Assembly: GCA_916700875.1 (NCBI GenBank)
Contig: CAKAKS010000068.1
Coordinates: 33,824,627-33,888,626 of the forward strand
Source of the DNA: Sebastes aleutianus
Taxonomy: Eukaryota > Chordata > Actinopteri > Perciformes > Sebastidae
Direction: 5' to 3'
DNA: 64,000 nt
The position numbers and the translations under genes are program-made. Below, in pieces: positions 44,293 to 55,862 of this stretch (position 1 is its first letter; each line of letters opens with the position of its first letter). The notes below the pieces were generated by a model. That model was not told the DNA's origin, ran no database searches, and saw nothing but the letters and a program-made list of their open reading frames with translations.

Positions 44293-46077
44293 ATACAAGT
44301 ATCTCAACAATTCTGCAATTAGGGAAATGTTGAAGGCACTTTCATTAAAATTATTTCAAAACCTTCCTGCATGTTGCCCTGAAAGCTAACGTCCCTGCAT
44401 GGCTCTCTGCTCCGATAACAATCCAGGCTGAAGGGTATGATTTGATAAAAACAACTTAGCTAACTGATGTTTGTTTGTCATTATGCTGAGAGAAATAGCA
44501 GCAGGGACACACTGGAACGGTGTCAGCTACTGGGGAGATTCAAGGCAAAAATGATTTCAGTAATTCAAATTAATTAGCATTTGCAGTTTAGTGTGAGTCC
44601 AGCTGCTATTTGCTCTCTGCCAGTATGCTGGATGAGTGGAGTTATCGAGCAAGTGAGACATTTCCAAACCATCAATAATGTAGTGTATTTTGGAAAGTGT
44701 CTGTTCAGCTTTAGCTCCGGGGCCGATGATGGCGAGGCCGTCCTTTTGTTCTGGTTCATTCTGGAGGAGGAAACACACGGGTCACCTATTTTCTCTACAC
44801 TGGTTTCCTTTTAAAACTTCACCTTGAATCGTGCTTGTGTCTGCCAACGCTCCCCCCTCTCCCTCCCTCTCCCTCTCCCTCGCCAGCTTTTCTTCTCGCT
44901 CTTGACTTTGTAGCGTGTGATGAGAACACCGGGCTGCAGAGCTTGTTCTCTGAGCGCTGAGCGGGTCAACACAAGTCAACGCTGTTGTTGCTTTGATCTG
45001 TTCACAGGTAGATTAGGACACCGCTGCACCGGAGTCAGCCCTGAAGCGAAACAGGAGAGCCGTGTCACGTGTTAATCTTTCAGGCCGGAGGAACTCAATC
45101 AGCAGAGCGTACAGCTGGGAAACAGACAAACTCCACTATGTCGGCTGCAACGAAGAATGGACATAAAATAATGAGAAGTAAAAAGGCACCGTTTTTTAAA
45201 TAAATGGGAGACATTTCAACAACACTGTATAACCGATGTATTTCAGCGATCGCAGTATTCATCAAGGTCTAATGGAGGAGAGGAAACAGCCCACCATATG
45301 GTATATTAAGCTAAAATATGTGCAGCAATGCAATCTTAATGTTTCTGCCCACCCCCCCCCTGAGGCGTTCACTAGTGTGGGCCTGTTTTTTGGTTACATG
45401 TTTTAAATCTAAATGTGACACACACCATTAGTTACCAAGAAAATCTCCCCGTCCAACTTCAGCTGTCTTCTCTCCTCTGCTGGTAAAATGAAACTATTCA
45501 TCATGTTATTCCCTGCGGATGCTCCGTCTCCCTCCTCGCCTGCACCTTGTGATTCTCCAGCGAGCAGCAGCAGCTTGTTTCAGCCTGTTAGCTGTATTCA
45601 AGCTGCCTCTCTGACCCCATGACCTATGACAGGACCTGAAACCCACCAGGACCTGCTTTACTATATACCTGGCTCTGCAGGAGGCTCGGCTGTAGCCGAA
45701 GACAGAACTGTGGAGATAATCAGACCAGTGATCTTTGTATCCATGACCTGTTTTACATTTATAGTAAACACATGTTACTATTGTTGTTAAGTCTGATGAA
45801 TTCAGAAGGAAACATCTGTATTTTCCATTATTTATCACTGTTGCTCAGCTGACAACTGAAGATCGTAAACTAAAGCTGAAGTTATATTTTGCAGGTCGGC
45901 GAGTACATGAGGGTCCACTGGGGTTCGTGTGGCGTACGTATACGTCATCAGAGGGTATATACAGTACATAGGCTCTGTGTACCGGTAATGTGTTGTGACC
46001 ACGCACACTTGTCCAGACCTCTCTGGTTAAGTCTGCGCAGCCACGATTTACTGTGCATGTTTCAACATCCTTCCCAT
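44293..46077. other. No gene recognised
   Basis: Unique sequence, with short CCCTCTCC-rich patches near 44850-44885 and a C run at 45352-45360. The minus frame at 45506-45838 has no recognised domain. Confidence 0.4.
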
Positions 46078-46134
<57 letters not shown>

Positions 46135-46135
46135 G

Positions 46136-46178
<43 letters not shown>

Positions 46179-46194
46179 CTCAATCAATCAATCA
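46078..46194 (-). repeat. (AATC)n array, 3' tail of a LINE
   Basis: About 29 tetranucleotides with single-base interruptions (CAGT near 46134, CACT near 46179). It directly abuts a LINE 3' terminus on the minus strand, so it is that element's (TGAT)n tail, probably expanded. Confidence 0.9.
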
Positions 46195-46584
46195 AACTTT
46201 ATTTATATAGCACCCTTCAAACAAGTTAAATGCAATTCAAAGTACTGGACAGATGATTGACAACCATATAGAGTATTAAAAATGGATTTAGAGACTAATG
46301 CACACCAAAACAACCAAGATAAAAGTTCATTGAATAAGAAAGCAATAAGAGATGGGTTTTTAAGATAATAAAAGATAAATAAAATACAAGGAAATAAAAA
46401 TAACAATACAAAATAAATAAATACAAATTATGAAACTACACAAAATAAGCAGATTGTATTAAAATAATCAAATTTGAATAGAATAAAATAGATAATAATG
46501 ATCAGCAATAATATGCTGATTAAATAAAATAGAGTAAAATAAACACTATAATGATGATGATAAATAAAATAAGTATAAACAATA

Positions 46585-46926
46585 TAAATAGTTTACGTTT
46601 AAAATGATCAATATTTTCAGCTCCTCTCAGTTCCTCTGGAAGGTCGTTCCTCTTGAAGGTCGTTCCTTTGGAAGGTCGTTCCTCTGGAAGGTCGTTCCTC
46701 TTGAAGGTCGTTCCTCTTGAAGGTCGTTCCAGTGGCTGAAAGCAGCATCACCAAATGGTTTTGTTCTGCTTTGTGGAACAACTAAAAGAGAAGAAGCGGA
46801 GGATCTGATGGCCCTTCCTGGTTCATAAACCAAAAGCATTTCTGCAAGGTAGTCTGGTGATGAATAATAATGACGTTTATGAATGTGTAAATGACTGAAA
46901 AGGTTCTGGTTCCTTCTCATAGCCAA
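46585..46926 (-). pseudogene. LINE ORF2 C-terminal remnant
   Basis: The frame includes LVYEPGRAIRSSASSLLVVP, then QSRTKPFGDAAFSHWN, matching the common LINE C-terminal pattern of P-R-x-LRSS, LLxVPxxR and FGDxAFS...WN. It should continue WNDLPEELRGAENIDHFKRK. The DNA encoding the end of that peptide is present (reverse complement of about 46585-46625), but six 16-bp units are inserted before it and shift the frame. Only a short part of ORF2 survives, with no RT catalytic region. Not functional. Confidence 0.65.
46631..46726. repeat. 16-bp minisatellite, 6 copies
   Basis: Unit TTCCTCTGGAAGGTCG (variants TCTTG, TTTGG), starting at 46631, 46647, 46663, 46679, 46695 and 46711. It lies inside the LINE coding remnant and is derived from the codons for DLPEE. 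Confidence 0.95.
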
Positions 46927-46930
46927 CTAG

Positions 46931-47365
46931 GTTCCTGGATCTGACTAATAACTGCTATGAATGCTGATGTTCAGTATCTAAGTTTGTCATGATTTCACAG
47001 ACATACCGGCTAGACTGTGATCCTGACATGTTGCTTGCAGTGTGTTTCTGCTAAGTTATGAGTTAATAGACTGTCTAGTGTGACCTCCATGAGACACAGC
47101 CACTTTATTAAAGGCGTTAATGCTCCATATTTAATGCGGAGAGGGTGACATTTATTACTGGGAGATAACTGAATGGACGTGTTTTGCATGTTTGTACATT
47201 TTGTACAAAGTGTAGGCCGTTGTGCTGGATGGACTGTGGATCACATGGAGGCTTCAGGTTCTTTGGTGATCTTATACTGTACATGGCTCCACACAATCAG
47301 AGCGTCTGTCACTCATTCATGCACGATGACCTTTGATTTTAGTGTCACACCATCGTTTATACATT

Positions 47366-47426
<61 letters not shown>

Positions 47427-47806
47427 GTCATGTATATGCCTTGTACACTTTTCTAAACAATTTATTTTCCCAAGAGAGAGAATCCAAACCAGCATGATTT
47501 ATTATGTAATAAACCACAAATCTGATTCAGCTCTCATTTTCTCTCCCGCTCTCCTAATAACGCAGTATTACAGTATGCGTGGTCTTCAGGGATATTCATC
47601 AAGCTAGAGAGCAAACTAATGGATAGATGGGTAGTTCAAGGACTGATGATAAATGGACTCTATTCTGATAAGATAGTAAGATGCTTTACAATGACTCAGC
47701 CTTTACAGAGCAGTGCTGGGATTAACCGACAGACCCACCCCGACTCTGTCTTAATAACATCACTTTGATGAACCCGGTCTGACGGGAAGGCATGGAAATA
47801 CGCAGA
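46931..47806. other. No gene recognised; (GT)n at 47372-47425
   Basis: Apart from the (GT)n array the sequence is unique. The frame at 47173-47607 crosses the array and is not credible. Confidence 0.5.
47372..47425. repeat. (GT)n microsatellite
   Basis: About 27 GT units, uninterrupted. Confidence 0.97.
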
Positions 47807-48450
47807 CATTCCGTGTGTTATGAGAACGCATTTTAGCCTTTTCACATGAAGTCTTTACAGCGTTTTTTGTATGCCATTTGTACGCCAAGCAAATGTCCAC
47901 AGTTAGGTTCAGACAAGAAAACCACTTAGTTAGGGTAAGGGGAAAAAGTCATGGTTGCGCTTGAAATAAGTACGTAAACTAAGCAAAACATTTATGGAAC
48001 CAACTAAAGAAAACATCACAAACGTCAATAAAAAAAACATATGACAATCGTCACTAATTTAACTTACAACACGGTCTCGAACACGAGTCTCCTGATTAAA
48101 AAACGGTGTTTATTGGTCACAAACGTCAATAAAAAAATGTAACAAACGTCACTAAAGTAACTTACAATACAAAACCCGGTCTCGAACACACGGGCCTCCT
48201 GGGTAAAGGTCCGGTCCCATTTGGGCCCTTCCACCAGCCCACCATAAGTTGACTTTCTCTCTTTTTATACGTCACTAACTCTTACCGTAGCTTTTATACG
48301 TGGATCCATTTACAATGCAGTCAGTACAGGATACACGGCGTACAAATGACACGCGGAAATCAAGAAAGGCGTACTTATTGCACGCCAGATGCCTTGTGCA
48401 TCATTGTGGTGTTAACACGGCTTTTCATGGGAACGGGCTGCGTTGACATA
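47807..48450 (-). mobile_element. Family A-related TIR-like element
   Basis: Reversed family A words appear: GTTAGGTTCAGACAAGAAAA, CCACTTAGTTAGGGTAAGG, GGTCTCGAACACGAGTCTCC (48073 region) and again CGGTCTCGAACACACGGGCC (48178 region). A CACAAACGTCAATAAAAAA word is repeated. Outer parts contain GTATGCCATTTGTACGCC and, reversed at the other end, GTGCAATAAGTACGCC, a loose inverted pair. It is a sub-family or a mosaic. Confidence 0.45.
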
Positions 48451-48474
48451 CTGTATTAATTGATTGACAGAAAA

Positions 48475-48875
48475 TTAAAGGTACTATATGTAACTTTCAG
48501 AAAGTCTTTGTTATTAATGACACCGGTGGCCGTTAAGTGAACCGCAGTCAGCATCCTGTTGATTGTGTATGTGCTCACATTCCGTAGGCTCATTGATCAA
48601 AACAGTGACGTGACATTACATTACAATCACATCACCGTTAATGTCTAATCTCCATGATACCAACTAGCCTGCCATTTGTATATTACTTCATCAGCTAACA
48701 TTACGAAGCAAAACCATCCAGAGTCCTTCACACATAGAAATCAGTCCACAGGCTGTTAAAGGCAACCGAGAAAGTCGGGGAAGATCTCAATTTTTCAAGT
48801 TACATTACAATCTGTTCACACATTGGCAATACAAAGCATTTAATGCATGTTATTTATTACATATAGTACCTTTAA
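48475..48875. mobile_element. TTAA-ended TIR element, short copy
   Basis: Left TTAAAGGTACTATATGTAA is repeated perfectly inverted at the right end (19 bp). TTAA lies at both ends. It is the same family as 558-1133, reversed: AACCGCAGTCAGCATCCTGT here matches the complement of 1060-1080. It is 175 bp shorter, from internal deletion. Confidence 0.85.
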
Positions 48876-49031
48876 TCAGCAATGATCATTATCAAACAGA
48901 AACCAAACAGGTTCCAGCTCCTCAAATGTGACGATTTGCAGATTTTTTTTTTTGTGTGTTCACTGTGAATTGATTATCTTGCTAACACAGGATTAGGGAA
49001 AGGTAAACAACACCTTGATTTTGATTTTTTT

Positions 49032-49035
<4 letters not shown>

Positions 49036-49074
<39 letters not shown>
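49036..49074. repeat. (GT)n microsatellite
   Basis: About 19 GT units following a T run. Confidence 0.95.
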
Positions 49075-49075
<1 letters not shown>

Positions 49076-49407
49076 TGTGTCTGTGGCCCCAAACTTCTCC
49101 TCATTGGCTCTGCCAGTCGAGTGTGCAGAGTTTCGAGCCGCAATCAGATTAATGCTGAGCATCTCCTCCTGATCGCTGCTCTCTGCTCTGCACCGCCAAC
49201 TCAATCTGATCCGGCCACAGCCCTCGGGCCGCCTCTCTCATCTGCTACACACACACGCACACACACACACGTGTACAACCACATATGTACGCTTGAAAGC
49301 ACGGAGGCTCACTCACACACGGATACATACAGACACACAGACGCTCCACTAATACATTCATACACACTCCCAAAGTGGCATATGCCAATGGAGATGGATG
49401 TTTCATT

Positions 49408-49440
49408 GTGTGTGTGCGCGTGTGTGTGTTTGTGTGTGCG

Positions 49441-49501
<61 letters not shown>
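49408..49501. repeat. (GT)n microsatellite, imperfect
   Basis: Begins with GC interruptions (49417-49447), then about 26 perfect GT units to 49501. Confidence 0.95.
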
Positions 49502-50580
49502 TGAAAGAGAAGGCTTCAGAGATGGAAAGTGGGCTGGTCAGAGAGACAATTTCCTATTTGGAGTCCTTTGAATCATTCATGAGGAAGAGAAGGCAGAAAT
49601 CAACACAGAATCAATCTGACACACACAAACACACACACACTTTATAAGGACACACACTCACACACACACTCATGAATGCATGGCTGCTCTCAAAACACAC
49701 CTAAGGCATGCACCACTTACCCTGACTCACACGTACACAGTGCACATAGACACACACACACACACTATACCAGTGTATCTTGGGTGTGTGGACGCTGCTG
49801 CTGATAGTGGGTGTCAGCAGACTGGCTGTCATGGAGCACAGTGTCTGCTGACAGAGAGACAAAGGACTGGACTTCTCATGTCAGAGAGAGAGAGAGTGGG
49901 AGGGCGTGACATGAAGATGCTTTGAGAGATAAAATGAGAGTGAGGGAGGGGGCGAGGGAGTGTTGTGTGAAGTGTGTTTTCAGGGGATGAATGTACATTC
50001 ATGAGCTGTCCAGACTATCACTAGATCACTAAAAACAGGCTAACAACAAAGTACATTATTACCCAAACTGTCCGTTGTAAACCTTCCTCACAGCTTTCAT
50101 ACCTTCTTCAACTTTGACTCACCATATTTACCGTACCATAGTTGTGTGCACACTTTTCCTGTGCAATGAGAGCAATGTCAGTTTGACCTCCGAATGAAGC
50201 GGTTTAGGTCATCTGGATAAACAGTTGGCTTATTTACAGCCTGTCTGATCATCCCATTACTCACGTCTGTTGAACTGGTGGAAGAAGTGTTCACATCATT
50301 TACTTAGTGTAAAAATGCTCCACTAGTGAGCTCTGTATTACATACTGTACCTTTACTTGAAGTTGCAATCTCTGAGATTTGGTTCCCTTTGACGGCACCT
50401 ATAAGCAGTAAATGCAGGTTTGTTTTTGGGTCTCACTTCTCAGAGATCGCCGCTTATGATTTTTCCCAATTCGTAATACTGCAAATGTAAGGTCTTTCAT
50501 CAGTGGGCCATAGGCTCAATCACCATTGGGTTACCTCATACAGCGATAGATAGTGACCTAACAGACATTTATTTAAATGA

Positions 50581-51005
50581 ACAAGCCAACACAGGACTTT
50601 CACCCAGGAGACCGCTGTTCGTGTTCCGTGTGAAACCAAGTCAACAATGAGGTTTTACCATAGTTTTGTTACGTAACTTCCTTACTTAACTAACGTCCTT
50701 TACATAAAGAAATGTACTTATTTTAACCCAAACCGCTATCTTTTCCTAAACATAACCAAGCACTTTTGTTTCCTAAACATAACCAAGTGATTTTGTTGAG
50801 TGGGTAAACCTAAAAACGAAGTAAACTTATGTTGGAAGTTTATTTTGAAAAGACACATGCATGTAACGAGTAGAAACTGACACGCCGTCTCTGACATGTC
50901 CAAAACTGGTGCTAGAGGGGTACCTGGAGCTTCATAGTTTGAAGCGTAGGGCCACTGAGCAGGCGTAGGTATTTGACGAGCTAGGAGTGAGAGTGTGTTG
51001 ACCCT
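50581..51005 (+). mobile_element. Family A-related element, copy 6
   Basis: CACCCAGGAGACCGCTGTTC, CCGTGTGAAACCAAGTCAAC, TTATTTTAACCCAAACCG, two CCTAAACATAACCAAG units, GGAAGTTTATTTTGAAAAGA, then GAGGGGTACCTGGAG and GTATTTGACGAGCTAGGAG. The right end resembles 26705-26810 rather than family A copy 2, so it belongs with the variant at 26425-26935. Confidence 0.6.
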
Positions 51006-52792
51006 CCACCAGCAAACCTGTCGGAGAAAGCACAAGCAGCCCAAAACTGTCCAATCCCAGTTCTTGTGGTCTTAATGTCCGCCTCGGTAGCCCTGACGTG
51101 CAGTTATATTTTTGAGCTTTGGGGTAGCCACGGAGGGTTAATAACACACAATAACTCCACCTAAAGACTGGTGGGGTTAGAGAGGGGCCAGGGAAGTGAG
51201 CCAAGAGGGAGGAGGTTCAGGAGCCAACAGGAGGCTTTATGAAAGCTGTGCGATGAAATGAGTGTGCGGAAAGAAATAGGAAAAAGAAAGAGGCAATGAG
51301 AGACGAGGTGAATTTGCTCTGGCCCATTAGTTTATGCAAGCTCTCAGTTTATACAGTCATGCTGCCTTAAGAGAGTTACACAAACCTAATGGCAGGGAGA
51401 GAGGAGAACAGAGGGGGAACAGTATGATGGAGAGGAATAGAGAGAACGAGAGAGAGAGAGGTGTGGAGAAAGAAACTGTAAAATCTATTTGATACAGGTG
51501 ACACTGAGGCCATGGGGACAGGTAACTGAATGAACAGCGTCCGGCCTGTGACATTATGTGGATGTATTCACATTCAGTGTGATTGGGCCTTCTGGATGCT
51601 GCATTATAACTCCGCAGTTTGTTCAACTCATATCGGTGAATGAATCTGTATTCACAGACAGCTTTAAAGCTGAAATCCATCATGGCTTTAATGCTTCTAG
51701 ATCTGTCTTTTATATAATTGTAAACTGAATATGTTTGTCTTTTTGGTTGGACATACGTAAAGACATCACCTTGGGCTCTGGGAAGTTATCATGGATGCTG
51801 TACCTTTTTATAGACTAAAATATTTAAAAAAATGGTATCATTATATCGATATCATTAAGATATCATCACTTACAGCCCTATCCTAAACAAGGAAACGACT
51901 CTTTTAGAACAGAGTGAGACATCCACATGCTGATGGATTTCTTTCAAAATGGCAGCTGCTGGTGTAACCGTAACTATTAATACGACGAGTGTGGATGCAC
52001 AGCTGTGTGTGTGTGTGTATCATGCACCGTCACTCGAAGCAGCAATCTGTGTGTTTCTGCTGCTTCATAGCCAACCAGAGATAATCAGCTGGAGAGGTGC
52101 AGTGAAGATGTGAGGGGGGTTAATGAGCTGCAGCGGTGCAGTGAGACAGGCCGCTGTGAAAGGATGCTAATAGTAATGAGTCACAGTTGTGGCCCTCTGT
52201 CTTATTATGCAGCTCTTTAAAAGGATTTATTTACCCTGCATTTATTGAGGGAGGGTTTTTACCACAGCTCCCTTCAGTTACACGCACAACTTTAGTTCTT
52301 ATTCTTCTCCTACATGCGATTCAAGTACTTACACTTCACTTCCATTCCACAGCCAGATCAGTAATGAGTATGGGTTGCTAATAGTGTTGAATTCTCACCA
52401 ACTCTGCAGCTCTACAGAGCTGTTTGTAGCTCGTAGTTTTGTTTTTCTGGCCTTGCTGAAAGGTTCAGTCCCGACGTTCTCATCATGCTCATTTCCAGCA
52501 GCAGCAGAAAGCCGTTTTCGGAAAATAAACTCGGACAAAGTGAGCAACTGGATGGTGAAAAATTTAGCAGCTAAAGAGCCAGATATTTTTCTCAGGAGTT
52601 GGTGGAGACCAAACCAGACTGAATATTGTGAGATAATGCCGTTATTTAATAATCTATTTGCAATATAACTGGATGGAAAGCAACAGCATTTATAAAAGAA
52701 TTGGGAAAATTACCATGAACATCAGCTTGTCAATTTTTCTGTTCACATGTCCCTCCTTCTTACCTATGATACATCTTCTGAGTCTTCTTTTT
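51006..52792. other. No gene recognised
   Basis: Purine-rich patch at 51390-51475. A possible hAT-like end lies near 51840-51885 (TATCATTATATCGATATC, ACAGCCCTA) without a partner. No exon. Confidence 0.4.
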
Positions 52793-52920
52793 CAGACATT
52801 GCTTAGACTTTTTGTTTTCCAACATTTTTTTTCAGACTTTTTTTTTTTTTTTTTTACCTTTTTCAGACATTGTTTTAGACTTTTGTTTTCCAACATTTTT
52901 CAAACTTTTTTTTCAGTCTT
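52793..52920. repeat. Tandem duplication of ~70 bp with T runs
   Basis: TTTTCAGACATTG, TTAGACTTTTTG and TTTTCCAACATTTTT occur at 52789-52830 and again at 52859-52902, separated by a 17-base T run. Confidence 0.75.
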
Positions 52921-53764
52921 TATTGGACCAAACTAGCTTCCCTATCATCTACTGTCATCACTGTGACATTTGACCCTTTAACTCCTCAGCAACACTTTCT
53001 CTAGGTGTCTCATCTAGTGCCTCCAGCTTCTACTACTGTTTGACTCTGATGGCCAGTCTGGATGTCACTAACTGTACAATACATCTGCACCAACTTCTAG
53101 CTGAAATCTCCATGAAGCTTTGTGCATCCATGCTCTTTTGTGGCTGTGTGAAGTTGATTTTATAATCACCTGAAGGCAGGTGTAAAATATTTAATTTCTG
53201 TTGCATGGTTTTCTCACAAGGTCTCTCCTTTCAAGACGAGGCCTGCTGGAATCCTCTTGTTGTGTGCTGCTGAAGGTTGTTGTATGTCAGACCGTCCTTA
53301 AACCCTTTTATCTCTGAGCCTGCACTACATGGCTGCACAACGTCTTTGGTGTGTTCATCGAGCAATTTCTACAGGGATTGAGAAAACTCCTATTGTCTGC
53401 TACAGAGGACATAGCAGACAATTTAGAATTAGAGGAAGAGAAAAGAGTTCCTTAGATTTAAAGGCTCATTGTGTAAGATCTGGCCAGGATGTGTTGTGTT
53501 GCAGAGATATCTATAGTGAAATGAGTATGCTAACCAGCTAGCAGCGGCCCGTAGTGTCTTGTAATACCACTTGTTCCTCTGAGAGGCGATAGTGAGTCAG
53601 CGTAGTGTCCAGTCTGTCCTATGTCCAACATGAGAGGAAGAAGACGTAGAGCTGCTATAAGGCCTTGTGGATAATGCATCCATGGTCCGTGTGCGTTTTG
53701 GGAGTTTGTGTACTGGATTAAATCCAAATTGGCAGAGACGAGAAAATGACTCGTATTTTCATTT
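52921..53764. other. No gene recognised
   Basis: Unique sequence. A GGCTCATTGTGTAAGATCTGG stretch near 53463 resembles the edge of a TTAAAGG-type element, but no opposite end was seen. Confidence 0.35.
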
Positions 53765-54078
53765 CATCCTCGCCGCCGCCAGGAAACTACTTCTCTGGGA
53801 TAAGAGCAGGCGGCAGCTCCGGGGGGGACGGACCTTCAGTTAGCAGCTAGCTCGATTCAACCAGCACAAACTCCAGCACCCGGGAGTCTGATCCCGGACC
53901 TCCCCGACTCCCTGCTGGATCAGCGGACCTTCTGTTGCAGCTGTTACACCAGTTAGACCGCTGTGACTCACGGCGCTGACTGAATTTGAGTTGCTGCAGC
54001 TAACTGCTAACTGAAAGCCCATCGCCAGAGCAGTCTACTCTCCTCCCGGCGAAGTAGTTTCCTGGCAGCGGGGATGAC
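53765..54078. repeat. Large imperfect inverted repeat
   Basis: Outer arms 53765-53800 and 54044-54078 pair CCGCCAGGAAACTACTTC with its complement (about 30 of 35 bases). Inner arms 53834-53852 and 53998-54017 pair CTTCAGTTAGCAGCTAGCT with AGCTAACTGCTAACTGAAAG. The GC-rich interior could form a long hairpin. Probably a foldback or TIR element remnant. Confidence 0.75.
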
Positions 54079-55545
54079 GAAACAAAAATAAAGGTTGTTT
54101 TCTCCTTTTTGCTTCAGCTTTAATCCAATAAACAAACTATCCAATGCACCATAAACACACAGATGGCTAACGTTAACTACAGGCTTACGCCACATGTGAA
54201 GATTATAAGATAGTACTGTTAATTTGACAATCCTGCGTATTCTTGCCCTGCTGTTAGTTAGTAGTTGACTTGGTGAGTGTACATTTAGATTGCTTGGACA
54301 CAGTAGTAGAGGTTTGCCTGGAGCATGTGGCACCTTTTTAATGTTAAGGTCAAAGGTGGAGAAAACAAGGTGAAAAACTCTAGTATCTGTTCTTTATTTT
54401 CTCTTCCAGCATCAGTGTCGTTCTTTTCAGTTGTAGTGTCATCAGCTGCACATACAGTAAGAACTTTGTTTTTCAGACGATCTTTAGTCATGTCTTTATA
54501 TAAGATGATAAGAACTTCATATTTTTAACTGTATTTGATTAGTTTGATACCATGCATAGAAAGGCTGGATTAGTGTTGGCTCTGTGGATATTGGTATGGA
54601 TATGCTGTTTATTGAATATATATATATACTGTGTATGTGTGTGTACTCGGTCCAGCCTGCCTGTCTGCTGGCCCCGATGCTAATACATTCATGCCTCAGC
54701 AAATCTCTTGTTTACTTCTTTACTTATACTTGAAACTATACACTGTCATCAGCATAAAAACTTTCCCTGCTGCATGCCATTAGCCCATATACTAACTTTT
54801 AAAAGGAAAACCACACAATAATAGACTATTAGCCTTCCCCTTGAATCCATACCTCCCTCCAGCGCTGCTCCTTTACTTATAGCATCAAAGTGGGCTTGAA
54901 CTTTTCGGAGCCCTCCCTGCTAGTTTTCTGCCGTCGTCTTTAAGCATTAAAGAGCTCATAACAGAGTCATATCAGTTCGGATGGAGTGAGGTCTACAGAT
55001 GATTCGATCAGACAACCATGACCGCTGCTCCCTTTACAACGATGAGCCAGCTGTGGAGGCCCTGACGTGATGATTAATTTAAGTCCTTGAGTGTTTACAG
55101 CCACACTAACTGCTTATGAACAGATTTCAGAGTTTGTTCGTTCATGTTTTTAGCCTATAAAGGTGATATCATTTGATTTAATAGTATTTTATATTTTATA
55201 TTTATTTGATATAAAACAGAAAAATGCAGAAAATCCTCACATTTAAGAAGCTAATACCAGCGAGTGTTTGGCATTTTGTTTCTTAATAAATGACTCCAAG
55301 AATGAATTCATTATCCACTAATTGGTTCATATCCTGTCCCTCTTATTATTCATTACTGGTGATCAGATGGAGCGATACATCCAAACAGTTCAGGCAGCCA
55401 GAAAACAATCTGATTTTGTGTGTTTTTTGTAGTTTGTGGAAAAGGATTTTTTTAGGTGATTGTCCAGTGGGAGCTGCAATGAATCTTAGAAGTCTTGTAA
55501 ATGTTCAACAACAAAACTAAATTCAGATAACTGTTTTTGTTTTTC
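54079..55545. other. No gene recognised
   Basis: A weak exon-like segment lies near 54412-54458: polypyrimidine-AG before it (TTTATTTTCTCTTCCAG) and a GTAAGA after ACA. It contains no recognised peptide. (TA)n/(TG)n at 54618-54644 is short. Confidence 0.35.
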
Positions 55546-55862
55546 TTAAAGGAACAGTGTGTTGCATTGAGGGGGATCTATTGGCAGAAATGGAATATAA
55601 TATCATGTATTCTTTAGTGTATAATTAACTGAAAATAAGAATTGTTGTGTTTTCATGAGCTTAGAATGAGACATTTATATCTCATATAAATGTCTCAGTA
55701 GCCCAGAATGGACAAACCAAACACTGGCTCTAGAGAGAGACATTTGTGTTCTCATGTTTACCATAGTTTTCCTACACACTTGGTACATGGGAGAATTTCA
55801 GTTGGTTGCAATCCATAAACTCGCCTCTAGATGCCGCCAAATCCTACAGACTGGCCCTTGAA
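55546..55862 (+). mobile_element. TTAA-ended element (TTAAAGGAACAGTGTGT), copy 1
   Basis: Starts TTAAAGGAACAGTGTGTTGC and ends near CTACAGACTGGCCCTTGAA. Direct similarity with 62694-63036 includes GGGATCTATTGGCAG-like, TTTAGTGTATAAT, CCAGAAxxGACAAACCAAAC, CTGGCTCTAGAGAGAGAC and CGCCTCTAGATGCCGCCAAA. A known-looking percomorph repeat. A 29-bp palindrome at 55668-55696 replaces about 40 bp present in the other copy. Confidence 0.75.

Larger units (their letters stand above)
46195..46930 (-). mobile_element. LINE 3' portion, minus strand, (TGAT)n-tailed
   Basis: Read on the minus strand: an ORF2 C-terminal remnant (46926 to about 46585), an AT-rich 3' UTR, then TTTGAATTGCATTT, GAAGGGTGCTATATAAATAA and AGTTTGATTGATTG. 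This terminus is a very common fish LINE end (L2/Rex1-like by memory). It is truncated at the 5' end near 46930. Confidence 0.75.
48876..50580. other. No gene recognised; CA/GT-rich
   Basis: Contains several dinucleotide arrays and many short CACACA stretches (49250-49350, 49618-49770). The 155-codon frame at 49037-49504 starts and ends in (GT)n and is rejected. Confidence 0.5.

Noticed and set aside
46078..46194. CRISPR-like array
   Set aside because: It is a plain tetranucleotide microsatellite, the tail of a LINE, with no spacers. No true repeat-spacer structure exists in the window.
49037..49504. 155-codon frame beginning and ending in Cys-Val repeats
   Set aside because: Translation of two (GT)n microsatellites joined by chance.
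54412..54458. Possible 47-nt exon (TTTTCTCTTCCAG before, GTAAGA after)
   Set aside because: The donor context (ACA before GTAAGA) is weak and the reading frames give no recognisable peptide. Less convincing than 58696-58735.
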